Shown here piece by piece: positions 35,621 to 43,038 of a DNA stretch of 63,807 bases. Positions within the stretch are counted from its first letter, which is position 1. The number at the start of each line of letters is the position of its first letter. Origin of the DNA: Pseudomonadota bacterium (lineage in GTDB: Bacteria; Pseudomonadota; Gammaproteobacteria; Burkholderiales; Thiobacillaceae); assembly GCA_030684775.1 (NCBI GenBank), contig JAUXXW010000074.1, positions 1 through 63,807 of the forward strand, given 5' to 3'. The notes beneath the pieces are model-generated. The model was given only the letters and a program-made list of their open reading frames with translations, made no database searches and was not told the DNA's origin. A program made the position numbers and the translations under genes.

Positions 35621-35918
35621 GCTTTCACAACCCCGCCACCGAAGACCTCAAAGCCTTGCTGACGCGGGTGAAAACCATCGCCGTGGTCGGCCTCTCGCCA
35701 AAGCCGGATCGGCGTAGGGCGGAAAAGCGGCTTCATCGCGCCTTCCGCCGGGCATGTCGGAAGGCGCCGGCATGAAGACGCCGGCTTTTCCGACCTACGC
35801 GAAGCTGGCGGATATTCCTTTCCCGGTGGACCTGGTCAACGTGTTCCGCGAAGCCGCTGGCCTCACCGTGGTGATGGATCGCTGCATCTGGAAGGACTAC
35901 ATGCGCTACATGCCGTGA
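35617..35918 (+). pseudogene. Broken CoA-binding (YccU-like) protein gene, disrupted by a palindromic repeat
   Basis: The first 31 codons (MSFHNPATEDLKALLTRVKT then IAVVGLSPKPD) match the start of the small CoA-binding proteins with a Rossmann-like fold. A palindromic repeat at 35712-35800 then replaces the middle, and the frame ends at TGA 35773-35775. In another frame the family sequence resumes (AKLADIPFPVDLVNVFR) and jumps directly to the terminal [16 protein letters not shown], so a second internal stretch of roughly 40 codons is also missing. The second half has its own ATG at 35772 overlapping the stop (ATGA), so two short peptides could be made, but the domain cannot be complete. Confidence 0.85.
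35712..35800. repeat. GCGTAGGGCGGAAAAGC palindromic repeat inside the CoA-binding pseudogene
   Basis: Outer arms GCGTAGGGCGGAAAAGC (35712-35728) and GCTTTTCCGACCTACGC (35784-35800) pair with one mismatch; inner arms GCGCCTTCCG and CGGAAGGCGC pair as well. This sequence family is seen once in the window. Confidence 0.85.
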
Positions 35919-35928
35919 TAATCCGCCC

Positions 35929-36891
35929 ATGAAACTCAAGTTCACCAAAATGCAGGGCGCTGGCAACGACTTCGTCGTGCTCGACGGCATCAATCAGCGT
36001 ATTGCGCTCACCCTGGCGCAATACCAGGCCCTCGCCGACCGCCATTTCGGCATCGGCTGCGACCAGATATTGCTGGTGGAGCCCGCCACCCGCCCCGACT
36101 GCGATTTCCGCTACCGCATCTTCAATGCCGACGGCGGCGAAGTGCAGCAATGCGGCAACGGCGCGCGCTGCTTCGTGCGCTTTGTGTCGGAACAAGGGCT
36201 GACGGCGAAGACGGAAATCCGCGTCGAAACCGCCGCCGGCGTCATCGTTCCGCGCCTGGAAGACGACGGCCAAGTTACCGTCGACATGGGGCCGCCGCGC
36301 TTCGAGCCTGCGGAAATTCCATATTTGCCGGAGCGAGCCACTGGTTTTCCCCCTCTCCCGCAGGCGGGAGAGGGCCGGGGTGAGGGGAGTTGCAACATGG
36401 ATGCGGCTACCCTGGCCAAAGTCCCTCACCCCAACCCCTCTCCCGCCTGCGGGAGAGGGGCTATGTCGGAGGGCTCCGTTTATGTCATCGATGTCGAGGG
36501 CGAGCCAATCGAAATCTCCGTCCTGTCGATGGGCAACCCCCATGCCGTGCGCGTGGTCTGCAATGTGGACTCGGCCCCGGTCGTTGAACTGGGCGCCAGA
36601 ATCGAATGCCACCCGAGCTTCCCGGAACGGGTCAACGTCGGCTTCATGCAGGTCATCCATCGCCGCGAGATCAAGCTGCGCGTATTCGAGCGCGGCGCCG
36701 GCGAAACCCTCGCCTGCGGCACCGGCGCCTGCGCCGCCGTGGTCGCCGGCATCAGCCGCGGCCTGCTCGACGCCAGCGTCCAGGTCCACACCCGTGGCGG
36801 CGACCTTTCCATCCGCTGGGCCGGCAACGGCCACAACGTCTTCCTCACCGGCCCGGCCGTCACTGTTTTTCAAGGCGAAATCACGTTGTGA
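35929..36891 (+). CDS. dapF: Diaminopimelate epimerase with a repeat-encoded insertion
   Basis: DapF converts LL- to meso-diaminopimelate, needed for lysine and peptidoglycan. Both catalytic cysteines are present: Cys75 in [10 protein letters not shown] and Cys263 in [11 protein letters not shown]. Other conserved parts are [12 protein letters not shown] and [12 protein letters not shown]. The protein has 320 residues rather than about 276. The extra 40-45 residues (about 140-182) come from two inverted hairpin repeats read in frame, placed between the EIPYLPE strand and the [15 protein letters not shown] strand. The insertion separates the cysteines by 188 instead of about 144 residues but falls in a surface-loop position. 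It is probably active. Confidence 0.93.
   Translation: MKLKFTKMQGAGNDFVVLDGINQRIALTLAQYQALADRHFGIGCDQILLVEPATRPDCDFRYRIFNADGGEVQQCGNGARCFVRFVSEQGLTAKTEIRVETAAGVIVPRLEDDGQVTVDMGPPRFEPAEIPYLPERATGFPPLPQAGEGRGEGSCNMDAATLAKVPHPNPSPACGRGAMSEGSVYVIDVEGEPIEISVLSMGNPHAVRVVCNVDSAPVVELGARIECHPSFPERVNVGFMQVIHRREIKLRVFERGAGETLACGTGACAAVVAGISRGLLDASVQVHTRGGDLSIRWAGNGHNVFLTGPAVTVFQGEITL
36349..36460. repeat. Two inverted CCCTCTCCCGC hairpin repeats read in frame within dapF
   Basis: The first unit (36349-36388) and the second (36423-36460) each form CCCTCTCCCGC/GCGGGAGAGGG hairpins and are inverted copies of each other (GGGGTGAGGG against CCCTCACCCC). The translation through them is [14 protein letters not shown] ... 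[12 protein letters not shown]. Confidence 0.92.
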
Positions 36892-36925
36892 ACCTGCGTC
36901 TTACATCTGCCGAGGTGGCTGCCCC

Positions 36926-36996
36926 TGTAGCGCCGGCTTCCAGCCGGCTTGTTTGTCGAATCAGAGGTACAAAGCCGGCTGGAAGCCGGCGCTACA
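36926..36996. repeat. GTAGCGCCGGC-type palindromic repeat after dapF
   Basis: Perfect 24-bp arms (TGTAGCGCCGGCTTCCAGCC; GGCTGGAAGCCGGCGCTACA) surround a loop of 23 bases. It lies 35 bases after the dapF stop. The remaining 170 bases up to the nucleotidyltransferase gene show no gene. Confidence 0.92.
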
Positions 36997-37166
36997 CGCG
37001 GGGTCTTCACGGTGACCTCGGCTAGGGTTGAGCGGACTTGCCATCCCCATCGACCATGCGCGCGACGAACGCCCACGGTCGTCGCGGTAGTCCGAGACAA
37101 GGTAGATCTGACGCGGGGATATACACTTGCCCCTAAGCCGCCTTTGCGGAATAGCGGAGGGATGAA

Positions 37167-37514
37167 ATGGACTCACCGGTAGACCTGGACCCCGTCGCGG
37201 AAGGCGCGGCTCGCGCCTTCCTGGAGCAAATCAGGGATCACTACGACCTGATAGACGCCATCCTGTTCGGTAGTCGGGCCAGGCGTGACCACCGCGCGGA
37301 CAGTGACATCGACATCGCCTTGCTGTTGCGCGGACATCCGGGCCGGTTTCTTGCCACAAAACTCGACATGGCGGATATCGCCTACGACGTGCTGCTGGAA
37401 ACCGGCATGCGTGTCCAGCCCTTTCCCATCTGGGAAGATGAATGGGCACACCCCGAGAACTACCCCAATCCCAGGTTGCTTCAGAACATCGAACGGGAAG
37501 GTGTCGCGCTGTGA
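37167..37514 (+). CDS. MNT-type minimal nucleotidyltransferase
   Basis: The 115-residue protein has the nucleotidyltransferase signature GSRARRDHRADSDIDIALLL (GSxAR then DxD, about residues 39-58), matching minimal nucleotidyltransferases that often act as AMPylating antitoxins with HEPN-domain toxins. No HEPN gene lies beside it; the next genes are an unrelated toxin-antitoxin pair. The ATG follows GGAGGGATGAA-type spacing. It is the first gene of an accessory insert between dapF and the DUF484 gene, so it may be an orphan part of a former HEPN-MNT module. Confidence 0.88.
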   Translation: MDSPVDLDPVAEGAARAFLEQIRDHYDLIDAILFGSRARRDHRADSDIDIALLLRGHPGRFLATKLDMADIAYDVLLETGMRVQPFPIWEDEWAHPENYPNPRLLQNIEREGVAL

Positions 37515-37547
37515 ACGGGAACGAGTTGGTTCGGAAAAGGAGAAGCA

Positions 37548-37781
37548 ATGAACATCCAGATCGAAGCAATGGTGGAACAGGCCAAGGCATTGACGGCTGA
37601 GGAGCGCGTGACCCTGCTGGACGCACTGAATGAACTCATCAATCCGCCGGATGCCGCATGGCAAGAGGCCTGGGCCAAGGAATGCGAAGACCGGCTTGCC
37701 GCTTATGAACAAGGCAGAATCGAAGCGGAGGACTTTGATGTGGTGATGGAACGGTTGCGCAAGGAATATCTCCCAAAATGA
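37548..37781 (+). CDS. Addiction-module antitoxin, PF09720 type
   Basis: The 77-residue protein is mostly helical and acidic (EAMVEQAKALTAEERVTLLD, ALNELINPPDAAWQEAWAKE, DFDVVMERLRKEYLPK). The first half and the closing DFDxVMxxLRxxYL pattern are typical of the putative addiction-module component family that pairs with ParE/RelE toxins. AAAAGGAGAAGCA gives a strong ribosome-binding site. It overlaps the toxin gene by 4 bp. Confidence 0.85.
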   Translation: MNIQIEAMVEQAKALTAEERVTLLDALNELINPPDAAWQEAWAKECEDRLAAYEQGRIEAEDFDVVMERLRKEYLPK

Positions 37782-38080
37782 GAGTCCGCACGCTCTCCGT
37801 CGCTGGGATCGAAATGGCAGAAGCGATGGCTTGGTATCACGAGCGAAGCCCCCGCGCCGCCGAGGGATTCTGGCTAAAAATACAGGAGGCCAGGCGATCC
37901 ATGTCCCTCTTCCCCTTTGCCGCGCCGCTGATTTCCGAGAATGTCCGCCGTTTTGTCTTGTCTGGTTATCCCTACGACTTGGTTTACGCGGTGTGTGCGG
38001 AGGAAATTGCAATACTCGCGGTCGCGCACCATAGTCGGCAGCCGGGATATTGGTTGAAGCGGCTGGAGCAATTGCATTGA
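37778..38080 (+). CDS. ParE/RelE-family toxin
   Basis: The 100-residue protein has the RelE/ParE toxin pattern: an N-terminal helix (EMAEAMAWYHERSPRAAEGF), a second helix (WLKIQEARRSMSLFPFAAPL) and the closing strands (RRFVLSGYPYDLVYAVCAEE, IAILAVAHHSRQPGYW). The AHHSRQPGYW end is characteristic. The ATG overlaps the antitoxin stop. The target (mRNA at the ribosome or gyrase) is not decided by sequence. Confidence 0.88.
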   Translation: MRVRTLSVAGIEMAEAMAWYHERSPRAAEGFWLKIQEARRSMSLFPFAAPLISENVRRFVLSGYPYDLVYAVCAEEIAILAVAHHSRQPGYWLKRLEQLH

Positions 38081-38339
38081 ATTGCGAGCCCGGTCCTTTG
38101 GGCTCACGTATCGTTTTGCCTACGGATAAAACGTGTGAATTTCGTGGTCTGACCCCAATTGTTTCGGTTGCATCAAAGAATCCATTTGTAGGCTTTAAGG
38201 CAAGCCGTCCTGAGAATCCAGGCTATAGGGTTACAGTGAAGGACAATCGGGGTCGCACATCTACTTCTGAAGGACATGCATATTGAGTCGACCCTAACGC
38301 ATACGTCCCACTTCCCTCATCCAACTCAAGCCCACACCC
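38081..38339. other. Non-coding stretch of different base composition between the toxin-antitoxin pair and the DUF484 gene
   Basis: About 260 bases that look richer in A and T than their neighbours. A plus-strand frame is open through it (to 38286) but begins inside the toxin gene and shows no recognisable domain; TGGTCTGACCCCAATT resembles part of the repeat arm in murC. It may be the tail of the accessory insertion or a gene remnant. Confidence 0.35.
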
Positions 38340-38987
38340 ATGAACATCAGCCCCGAACAGATCAATGAATTTCTCAAACTCAACCCGGAGTTTTTCCTGG
38401 GCCATCCTGAACTCCTGACCGAGATCACCGTGCCGCACCCTTACAGCGGCCAAGCGATTTCTCTGGGCGAGCGGCAGGTGCTGGCGCTGCGCGACAAGTC
38501 GCGCGGGCTGGAAATCAAGTTGCGCGAGTTCATCCAGTTCGCCGAGGAGAACGACGCCATCGGCGACAAGCTGCACAAGCTGTCGTTGGACCTGATGCGC
38601 GCCAAGACCCTCGAAGCCGTTTTGCAGTCGTTCTACCTGGACTTGTCGGAGAGTTTCTCGGTGCCGCACACCGCCGTGCGTATCTGGACGGCGAATGCGC
38701 CGGACATGCCGGAATTCGCCAAGGTGAGCGTGGACATCCAGGTGCTGGTCGAGGGGCTGAACCAGCCGCAATGCGGCCCCGGTGTACCGGAGGAAGTGCG
38801 CGGCTGGTTCGGCGAGGTGGGTGCGCATCAGAACTCCTTTGCGCTGGCGCCGCTCAAGGAAGGCAACCTGACCGGCCTCATGGTGCTGGCCTCCGAGGAC
38901 AACAAGCGCTTCTATCCGGAAATGGGCACCCTCTACCTGACCTGGCTGGCACAACTGGCCGGCGCTGCCTGCGCCCGCTTTGTTTGA
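38340..38987 (+). CDS. DUF484 family protein
   Basis: The 215-residue protein begins MNISPEQINEFLKLNPEFFL and continues GHPELLTEITVPHPYSGQAISLGERQVLALRDKSRGLE, the DUF484 signature, then a GAF-like C-terminal half. The family is usually found as dapF - DUF484 gene - xerC; its role is unknown, although association with the recombinase gene is common. Here the gene is separated from dapF by about 1.4 kb holding the accessory genes, and xerC does not follow. The stop codon lies against the terminal repeat of a MITE-like element. Confidence 0.92.
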   Translation: MNISPEQINEFLKLNPEFFLGHPELLTEITVPHPYSGQAISLGERQVLALRDKSRGLEIKLREFIQFAEENDAIGDKLHKLSLDLMRAKTLEAVLQSFYLDLSESFSVPHTAVRIWTANAPDMPEFAKVSVDIQVLVEGLNQPQCGPGVPEEVRGWFGEVGAHQNSFALAPLKEGNLTGLMVLASEDNKRFYPEMGTLYLTWLAQLAGAACARFV

Positions 38988-39107
38988 ACCTAGAAACCTC
39001 AGTTGAACGCGCCGTCACCCGATTGGTGAGCGTCATCGAAGGCGCTAACGTCAGCATTCATGCGGCCTCACGAGGGCTAAGGAGCGGTCAACTGAGGTTT
39101 CTAGGTT
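38987..39107. mobile_element. MITE-like element with 20-bp perfect terminal inverted repeats
   Basis: AACCTAGAAACCTCAGTTGA (38987-39006) and its exact complement TCAACTGAGGTTTCTAGGTT (39088-39107) flank 81 bases with no coding capacity. TTGAACCT occurs at both outer edges, so the target may have been duplicated. The element begins on the last base of the DUF484 stop codon. Confidence 0.8.
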
Positions 39108-39160
39108 GAACCTCATCTGAGCTCCCGCAACGGGACTCAGCGCACGCCGCCTCGGTAGTC

Positions 39161-39233
39161 GTAGGTTGGGCAAAGCGAAGCGTGCCCAACAACCCGTCGC
39201 CATGTTGGGCACGCTTCGCTTTGCCCAACCTAC
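39161..39233. repeat. GTAGGTTGGGCAAAGCG palindromic repeat, copy 5
   Basis: Arms GTAGGTTGGGCAAAGCGAAG and CTTCGCTTTGCCCAACCTAC pair perfectly, with the GCGAAGC/GCTTCGC version of the variable stem. It lies in the 500-bp gap between the DUF484 gene and mraZ. Confidence 0.92.
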
Positions 39234-39279
39234 ATTACAAGCCCTGCTTGACCATGCTTTTCACCCCACTTCGCCTCGC

Positions 39280-39302
39280 AACTTAAAGTGACACTTTAAG
39301 TT
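39280..39302. promoter_or_regulatory. Perfect 23-bp palindrome upstream of mraZ
   Basis: AACTTAAAGTG and CACTTTAAGTT are exact inverted 11-mers around one central A. The site is AT-rich, lies about 95 bases before the mra promoter -35, and looks like an operator for a dimeric helix-turn-helix regulator. A nearby TTCGAAACGAACATTCGA dyad (about 39323-39340) may belong to the same control region. Confidence 0.5.
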
Positions 39303-39396
39303 CCACCCTTATGCTGCTCATTCGAAACGAACATTCGAGTGGGGCGCCTGTCTTTCGTAAGTCCTTGACCTAATTGAAATTTTTCCCATTTCGTCC

Positions 39397-39450
39397 TTGA
39401 CGGTGGGGATTTGTGTTCTCTATAGTGGGGATCAGTGGGATTTAGTGTGG
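39397..39450 (+). promoter_or_regulatory. mra promoter with MraZ-box repeats
   Basis: TTGACG (39397-39402), 18 bases, TATAGT (39421-39426) form a good sigma-70 promoter. Starting on the -10, TGGGG (39426), TGGGA (39436) and TGTGG (39446) are spaced by exactly 10 bases, the arrangement of the MraZ operator (TGGG-type direct repeats). A further TGGGG lies in the spacer at 39404. MraZ would therefore repress its own cluster. Confidence 0.75.
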
Positions 39451-39490
39451 ATTGGTGTCGCTAAGTGGACCACGGAGGAGAGAACAAGGC

Positions 39491-39964
39491 ATGTTTACGG
39501 GATCAACGCAGATGGCGCTGGACGGGAAGGGTCGCTTGGCCATTCCTGCGCGCTTGCGTGAGCGCCTGGCCGGGGTTTGCGGTGGGCATCTCGTATTGAC
39601 GGCCGATCCGACCAGCGGTTGCCTGCTGCTCTACCCCTTTCCCGAGTGGGAAAAAGTTGCCGCCAAGCTCAATGCGCTGCCCAGCCTGGACCCCATCGCC
39701 AAGGAGTTGAAGCGCTTGGTGATCGGTTCGGCCGAGGAAGTGGAGCCGGACAGCGCCGGCCGCATTCTGATTCCGCCCATGCTGCGCCGCTTCGCCAAGC
39801 TGGAAAAAAGCGTGGCGCTGGTCGGCCAGGGCGAGAAGTTCGAGCTTTGGGACGATGCCTCCTGGCAAGGCCTGTTCGAGCAGGCCGCGCAATTTCCGCA
39901 GCAACTGGCGGTGGCGGCGCGCGACGGCACCCTCTCCGAAGGTCTCAAAGGTTTTTCGCTGTGA
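39491..39964 (+). CDS. mraZ: Transcriptional regulator MraZ
   Basis: MraZ is an AbrB-like (SpoVT/AbrB) ring-forming DNA-binding protein that represses the dcw cluster. The 157-residue protein has the two repeated AbrB motifs: [20 protein letters not shown] at the start and [17 protein letters not shown] near residues 77-93. ATG 39491 follows AGGAGAGAACAAGGC. Direct repeats matching MraZ boxes lie on the promoter. The stop overlaps the rsmH GTG. Confidence 0.97.
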   Translation: MFTGSTQMALDGKGRLAIPARLRERLAGVCGGHLVLTADPTSGCLLLYPFPEWEKVAAKLNALPSLDPIAKELKRLVIGSAEEVEPDSAGRILIPPMLRRFAKLEKSVALVGQGEKFELWDDASWQGLFEQAAQFPQQLAVAARDGTLSEGLKGFSL

Positions 39965-40953
39965 GCGTCGCGCATGCTCACCGCCGGGCCGACCCAAGCC
40001 AGGTGGATGCGGGCGTCGCCGGGGGGCATGTCAGCGTCCTGCTGGACGAAGCCGTCGCCGCCTTGAACTTGCGCGACGACGGCATCTACGTGGATGCCAC
40101 CTTCGGCCGTGGCGGCCACAGCCGGGCGATTCTGGAAAAACTGGGGCCGCAAGGGCGATTGATCGCGCTGGATCGCGATCCGGCTGCGGTGGCGGTAGGG
40201 GGTGACCTGGACGATGCGCGTTTTCGCATGGTCCATGCGCCTTTCTCGGCGTTGGCCGAGGCGGTGCGCGCGGCGGGTGTGGCGGAAGTGGATGGGGTGT
40301 TGTTCGATCTGGGGGTATCCAGCCCGCAGTTGGACGAGGCGGAGCGGGGCTTCAGTTTTCGTTTCGATGCTCCTTTGGATATGCGCATGGATACCAGCCG
40401 GGGCATGACCGCCGCGGAGTGGTTGAACCAGGCACCGGTAGAGGAGATTGCCCAAGTTGTCAGGGACTATGGCGAAGAGCGGTTTGCTAGGCAGGTTGCG
40501 CGGGCGATTGCGCAAGCAAGAACGGAGTCGCCTATCACGAGTACCCGCCAGTTGGCTGTCGTCGTCGCCGGCGCCGTGCGCACCCGCGAACGCGGCCAGG
40601 ACCCGGCGACGCGCACGTTTCAAGCTGTGCGGATTTTCATTAACCGCGAGCTTGAAGAGATTGAACAGGCGCTGCCGCAAGCTGCGGCCTTGCTGAAGAC
40701 GAGTGGGCGCCTGGTGGTGATCAGTTTTCATTCTCTGGAAGATCGCATGGTGAAGCAGTACATGCGCCGCGAATCCCAGGGCGAGCAGGTGCCGCCCGAG
40801 ATTCCCGTGCTCGCCTCCGATCTGCGCGGTGGCTGCCTGCGCCTGGTCGGCCGGGCGATGAAGCCTTCCGATAGTGAATCCAGGGCGAACCCGCGCGCGC
40901 GCAGCGCGACCATGCGGGTGGCCGAGCGCACGGAGGTGCCATGGTCAAGCTGA
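39961..40953 (+). CDS. rsmH: 16S rRNA (cytosine(1402)-N4)-methyltransferase RsmH
   Basis: RsmH N4-methylates C1402 of 16S rRNA, the same nucleotide that RsmI (first gene of this window) modifies on the ribose. The 330-residue protein has [13 protein letters not shown], the SAM loop [45 protein letters not shown] and [17 protein letters not shown] 39961 overlaps the mraZ stop by 4 bp. The first 20 residues are less conserved; the frame is open further upstream inside mraZ, which is a shadow. Confidence 0.96.
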   Translation: MSVAHAHRRADPSQVDAGVAGGHVSVLLDEAVAALNLRDDGIYVDATFGRGGHSRAILEKLGPQGRLIALDRDPAAVAVGGDLDDARFRMVHAPFSALAEAVRAAGVAEVDGVLFDLGVSSPQLDEAERGFSFRFDAPLDMRMDTSRGMTAAEWLNQAPVEEIAQVVRDYGEERFARQVARAIAQARTESPITSTRQLAVVVAGAVRTRERGQDPATRTFQAVRIFINRELEEIEQALPQAAALLKTSGRLVVISFHSLEDRMVKQYMRRESQGEQVPPEIPVLASDLRGGCLRLVGRAMKPSDSESRANPRARSATMRVAERTEVPWSS

Positions 40954-41219
40954 ACATGATCCTGGTCGCGGCCCTGGTCGCTTGTGCTCTCACCGTCGTA
41001 TCGGCGCGCCACCAGGCGCGCAAATTGTTTGTGGCGTTGCAGTCGGAACAGGCCCGCGCCCGCGCCCTGGATGTGGAATGGGGCCAGTTGCAACTGGAGA
41101 TCTCCACCTGGCTGATGCACAACCGGGTGGAAGAAGTGGCGCGCGACCGCCTAAAAATGGCGATTCCCGGGCCCGGGCGTATCTATGTATTGCATGCGCA
41201 GTCCGGGGCGCGGCCATGA
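40941..41219 (+). CDS. ftsL: Cell division protein FtsL
   Basis: FtsL is a small bitopic protein that joins FtsB and FtsQ and activates FtsW-FtsI at the septum. The 92-residue protein has a short cytoplasmic start, one membrane helix ([20 protein letters not shown]) and a periplasmic coiled coil ([26 protein letters not shown]). ATG 40941 overlaps rsmH by 13 bp. The stop codon overlaps an ATG at 41216 that starts a 26-codon minicistron. Confidence 0.93.
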   Translation: MVKLNMILVAALVACALTVVSARHQARKLFVALQSEQARARALDVEWGQLQLEISTWLMHNRVEEVARDRLKMAIPGPGRIYVLHAQSGARP

Positions 41220-41296
41220 GCGTTCCGCACGGCCGCCCGAAGGAACGCGAAGCCCCCCTCGGGGGGGGGGCGCGTAGCGCAAGGGGGGCCAAATGA
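41216..41296 (+). CDS. 26-codon minicistron between ftsL and ftsI, created by a repeat insertion
   Basis: ATG 41216 overlaps the ftsL stop (ATGA) and the frame runs [20 protein letters not shown] plus SARGAK to TGA 41294-41296, which overlaps the ftsI ATG at 41293 (again ATGA). Its first 13 bases (ATGAGCGTTCCGC) duplicate the first 13 bases of ftsI. The peptide itself is probably meaningless; its translation may keep ftsI coupled to ftsL. A run of ten Gs at 41261-41270 lies inside it. Confidence 0.45.
   Translation: MSVPHGRPKEREAPLGGGARSARGAK
41229..41292. repeat. G/C-rich palindromic repeat at the ftsL-ftsI junction, flanked by a 13-bp duplication
   Basis: CCCCCCTC-G10 and the GCGCGTAGCGCAAGGGGGGCC end mark it as a member of the G/C-rich family seen in murF (45917) and in the methyltransferase gene (62953). 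ATGAGCGTTCCGC is present immediately before (41216-41228) and immediately after (41293-41305). Confidence 0.85.
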
Positions 41297-43038
41297 GCGT
41301 TCCGCGCAAGTCCCACACCATGCTGCACCTGGATCTGCAACGCTGGCGCATGCGCCTGACCCTGGCGCTGTTGTTCGGTGGCTTTGCCGCGCTGTCGGTG
41401 CGCGCGGTCTACCTGCAAACCTGGCATAACGATTTCCTCAACGAGGAAGGCGAAAAGCGGGTGCAACGCGTGGCGCCCATTCCGGCCTATCGCGGTGTGA
41501 TCAGCGACCGCCGCGGCGAGCCGGTGGCGGTGAGCACACCGGTGGAAACCATCTGGGTGAACCCGCGCCAGGCCGACGCCAGCCCGGAGCAGATCAAAAC
41601 GCTGGCCACCATTCTGGAGCGCGATCCCAAACAGCTCGCGCATGTATTCGCCGACAAGAGCAAAGGTTTCGTCTATCTGGAACGCCTGCTTGAGCCGCCC
41701 AAGGCGCGTCAGGTGATGGCGCTCAATCTGGCCGGGGTGTTCAGCAAGCCGGAATACCGTCGTTATTACCCGGCCGGCGAGGTCATGGGCCATGTCCTGG
41801 GCATCACCAATCTGGATGACAAGGGCCAGGAAGGCGTCGAACTGGCTTTCCAGTCCTGGCTGGCGGGCGAGGCCGGCGCGCAGCGCGTGGTGCGCGACCG
41901 CCTCGGCAACGTGGTGGAAGTGCTGGAGCAGATCAAGCCGCCCAAGCCGGGGCGTGATCTGGTGTTGAGCCTGAACCAGCACATCCAGTACCTGGCTTAC
42001 CGCGAACTCTCGGATGCGGTGACCAGGCACAATGCGCGCGCCGGTTCCGTGGTGGTGCTCGACGCGCGCACCGGCGAAATCCTGGCGCTCGCCAACACCC
42101 CCAGCTTCAATCCCAACAGCCGCGCCACCTACCGCCCGGAGGGACTGCGCAACCGCGCGGTCACCGATGTGTTCGAGCCCGGTTCCACGATGAAACCCCT
42201 GCTGGTTTCGGCCGCCCTGGATGCCAAGGTGGTGTCCCCGGAAACCACCATCGACACCGGGCCGGGCTGGTTCATCGTCGGCGACAAGAAAATCACCGAC
42301 ACCCATGCCAAAGGTGTGATGAGTGTCGCCCAGTCGATCCAGGTGTCCAGCAATGTGGCCGCCGCCAAGATCGCCCTGGAAATGCGCGGTGAGGACTACT
42401 GGCGCCTGCTCAACCGCGCCGGCATCGGGTCGCGGCCACAGTCCGGCCTGCCCGGCGAAGTCGGCGGTCGGCTGCGCCCGTTCGATACCTGGCGTCCGAT
42501 CGAGAAAGCCACCATGGCTTATGGGCACGGCCTCTCGGTCAGCCTGTTGCAACTGGCGCACGCCTACACCGCGTTCGCCAACCAGGGCGTCATGCCCGCG
42601 CTCACCACGCTGCGTCGCGAAGGCGCGGCAACCGGGGTGCGGGTGATGTCGGCGGACGCGGCGAACAAGGTACTGGCCATGCTGGAACTGGTCACCCAGA
42701 ACGGCGGCACGGCGCCGATGGCGCGGGTGGCGGGTTATCGCGTCGGCGGCAAGACCGGCACCGCGCACAAGTTCAAGTTGAACGGCGGCGGCTATGAGCC
42801 GGACAAGTACATCAGTTCCTTCGTCGGTCTGGCGCCCGCCTCCAATCCGCGCCTGGTGGTGGCGGTGATGATCGACGAGCCGGGTGGCCGCGATTACTAC
42901 GGCGGCCTGATCGCCGCCCCGGTGTTTTCGCGGGTCATGGCCGGCGCGCTGCGTTTCATGGCGGTGCCGCCGGATACCCGCTTCGACAGCGACAGCGCCC
43001 CGCCGGGTGAGGCGCCCGTGATCGCGGAGTCGGTGTGA
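41293..43038 (+). CDS. ftsI: Septal peptidoglycan transpeptidase FtsI (PBP3)
   Basis: FtsI cross-links septal peptidoglycan in complex with FtsW. The 581-residue protein has an N-terminal membrane anchor (MRLTLALLFGGFAALSVRAV), the class B PBP pedestal (PIPAYRGVISDRRGEPVAVS), and the transpeptidase motifs STMK (FEPGSTMKPLL), SSN (IQVSSNVAAAK) and KTG (GGKTGTAHKF). The ATG at 41293 overlaps the minicistron stop. Before the repeat insertion ftsI probably began at 41216, directly on the ftsL stop. The stop overlaps the murE ATG. Confidence 0.97.
   Translation: MSVPRKSHTMLHLDLQRWRMRLTLALLFGGFAALSVRAVYLQTWHNDFLNEEGEKRVQRVAPIPAYRGVISDRRGEPVAVSTPVETIWVNPRQADASPEQIKTLATILERDPKQLAHVFADKSKGFVYLERLLEPPKARQVMALNLAGVFSKPEYRRYYPAGEVMGHVLGITNLDDKGQEGVELAFQSWLAGEAGAQRVVRDRLGNVVEVLEQIKPPKPGRDLVLSLNQHIQYLAYRELSDAVTRHNARAGSVVVLDARTGEILALANTPSFNPNSRATYRPEGLRNRAVTDVFEPGSTMKPLLVSAALDAKVVSPETTIDTGPGWFIVGDKKITDTHAKGVMSVAQSIQVSSNVAAAKIALEMRGEDYWRLLNRAGIGSRPQSGLPGEVGGRLRPFDTWRPIEKATMAYGHGLSVSLLQLAHAYTAFANQGVMPALTTLRREGAATGVRVMSADAANKVLAMLELVTQNGGTAPMARVAGYRVGGKTGTAHKFKLNGGGYEPDKYISSFVGLAPASNPRLVVAVMIDEPGGRDYYGGLIAAPVFSRVMAGALRFMAVPPDTRFDSDSAPPGEAPVIAESV

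Noticed and set aside
38050-38286. 78-codon plus-strand frame behind the toxin gene
   Set aside because: It starts inside the toxin gene, has no ribosome-binding site and no recognisable domain; treated as filler or remnant.
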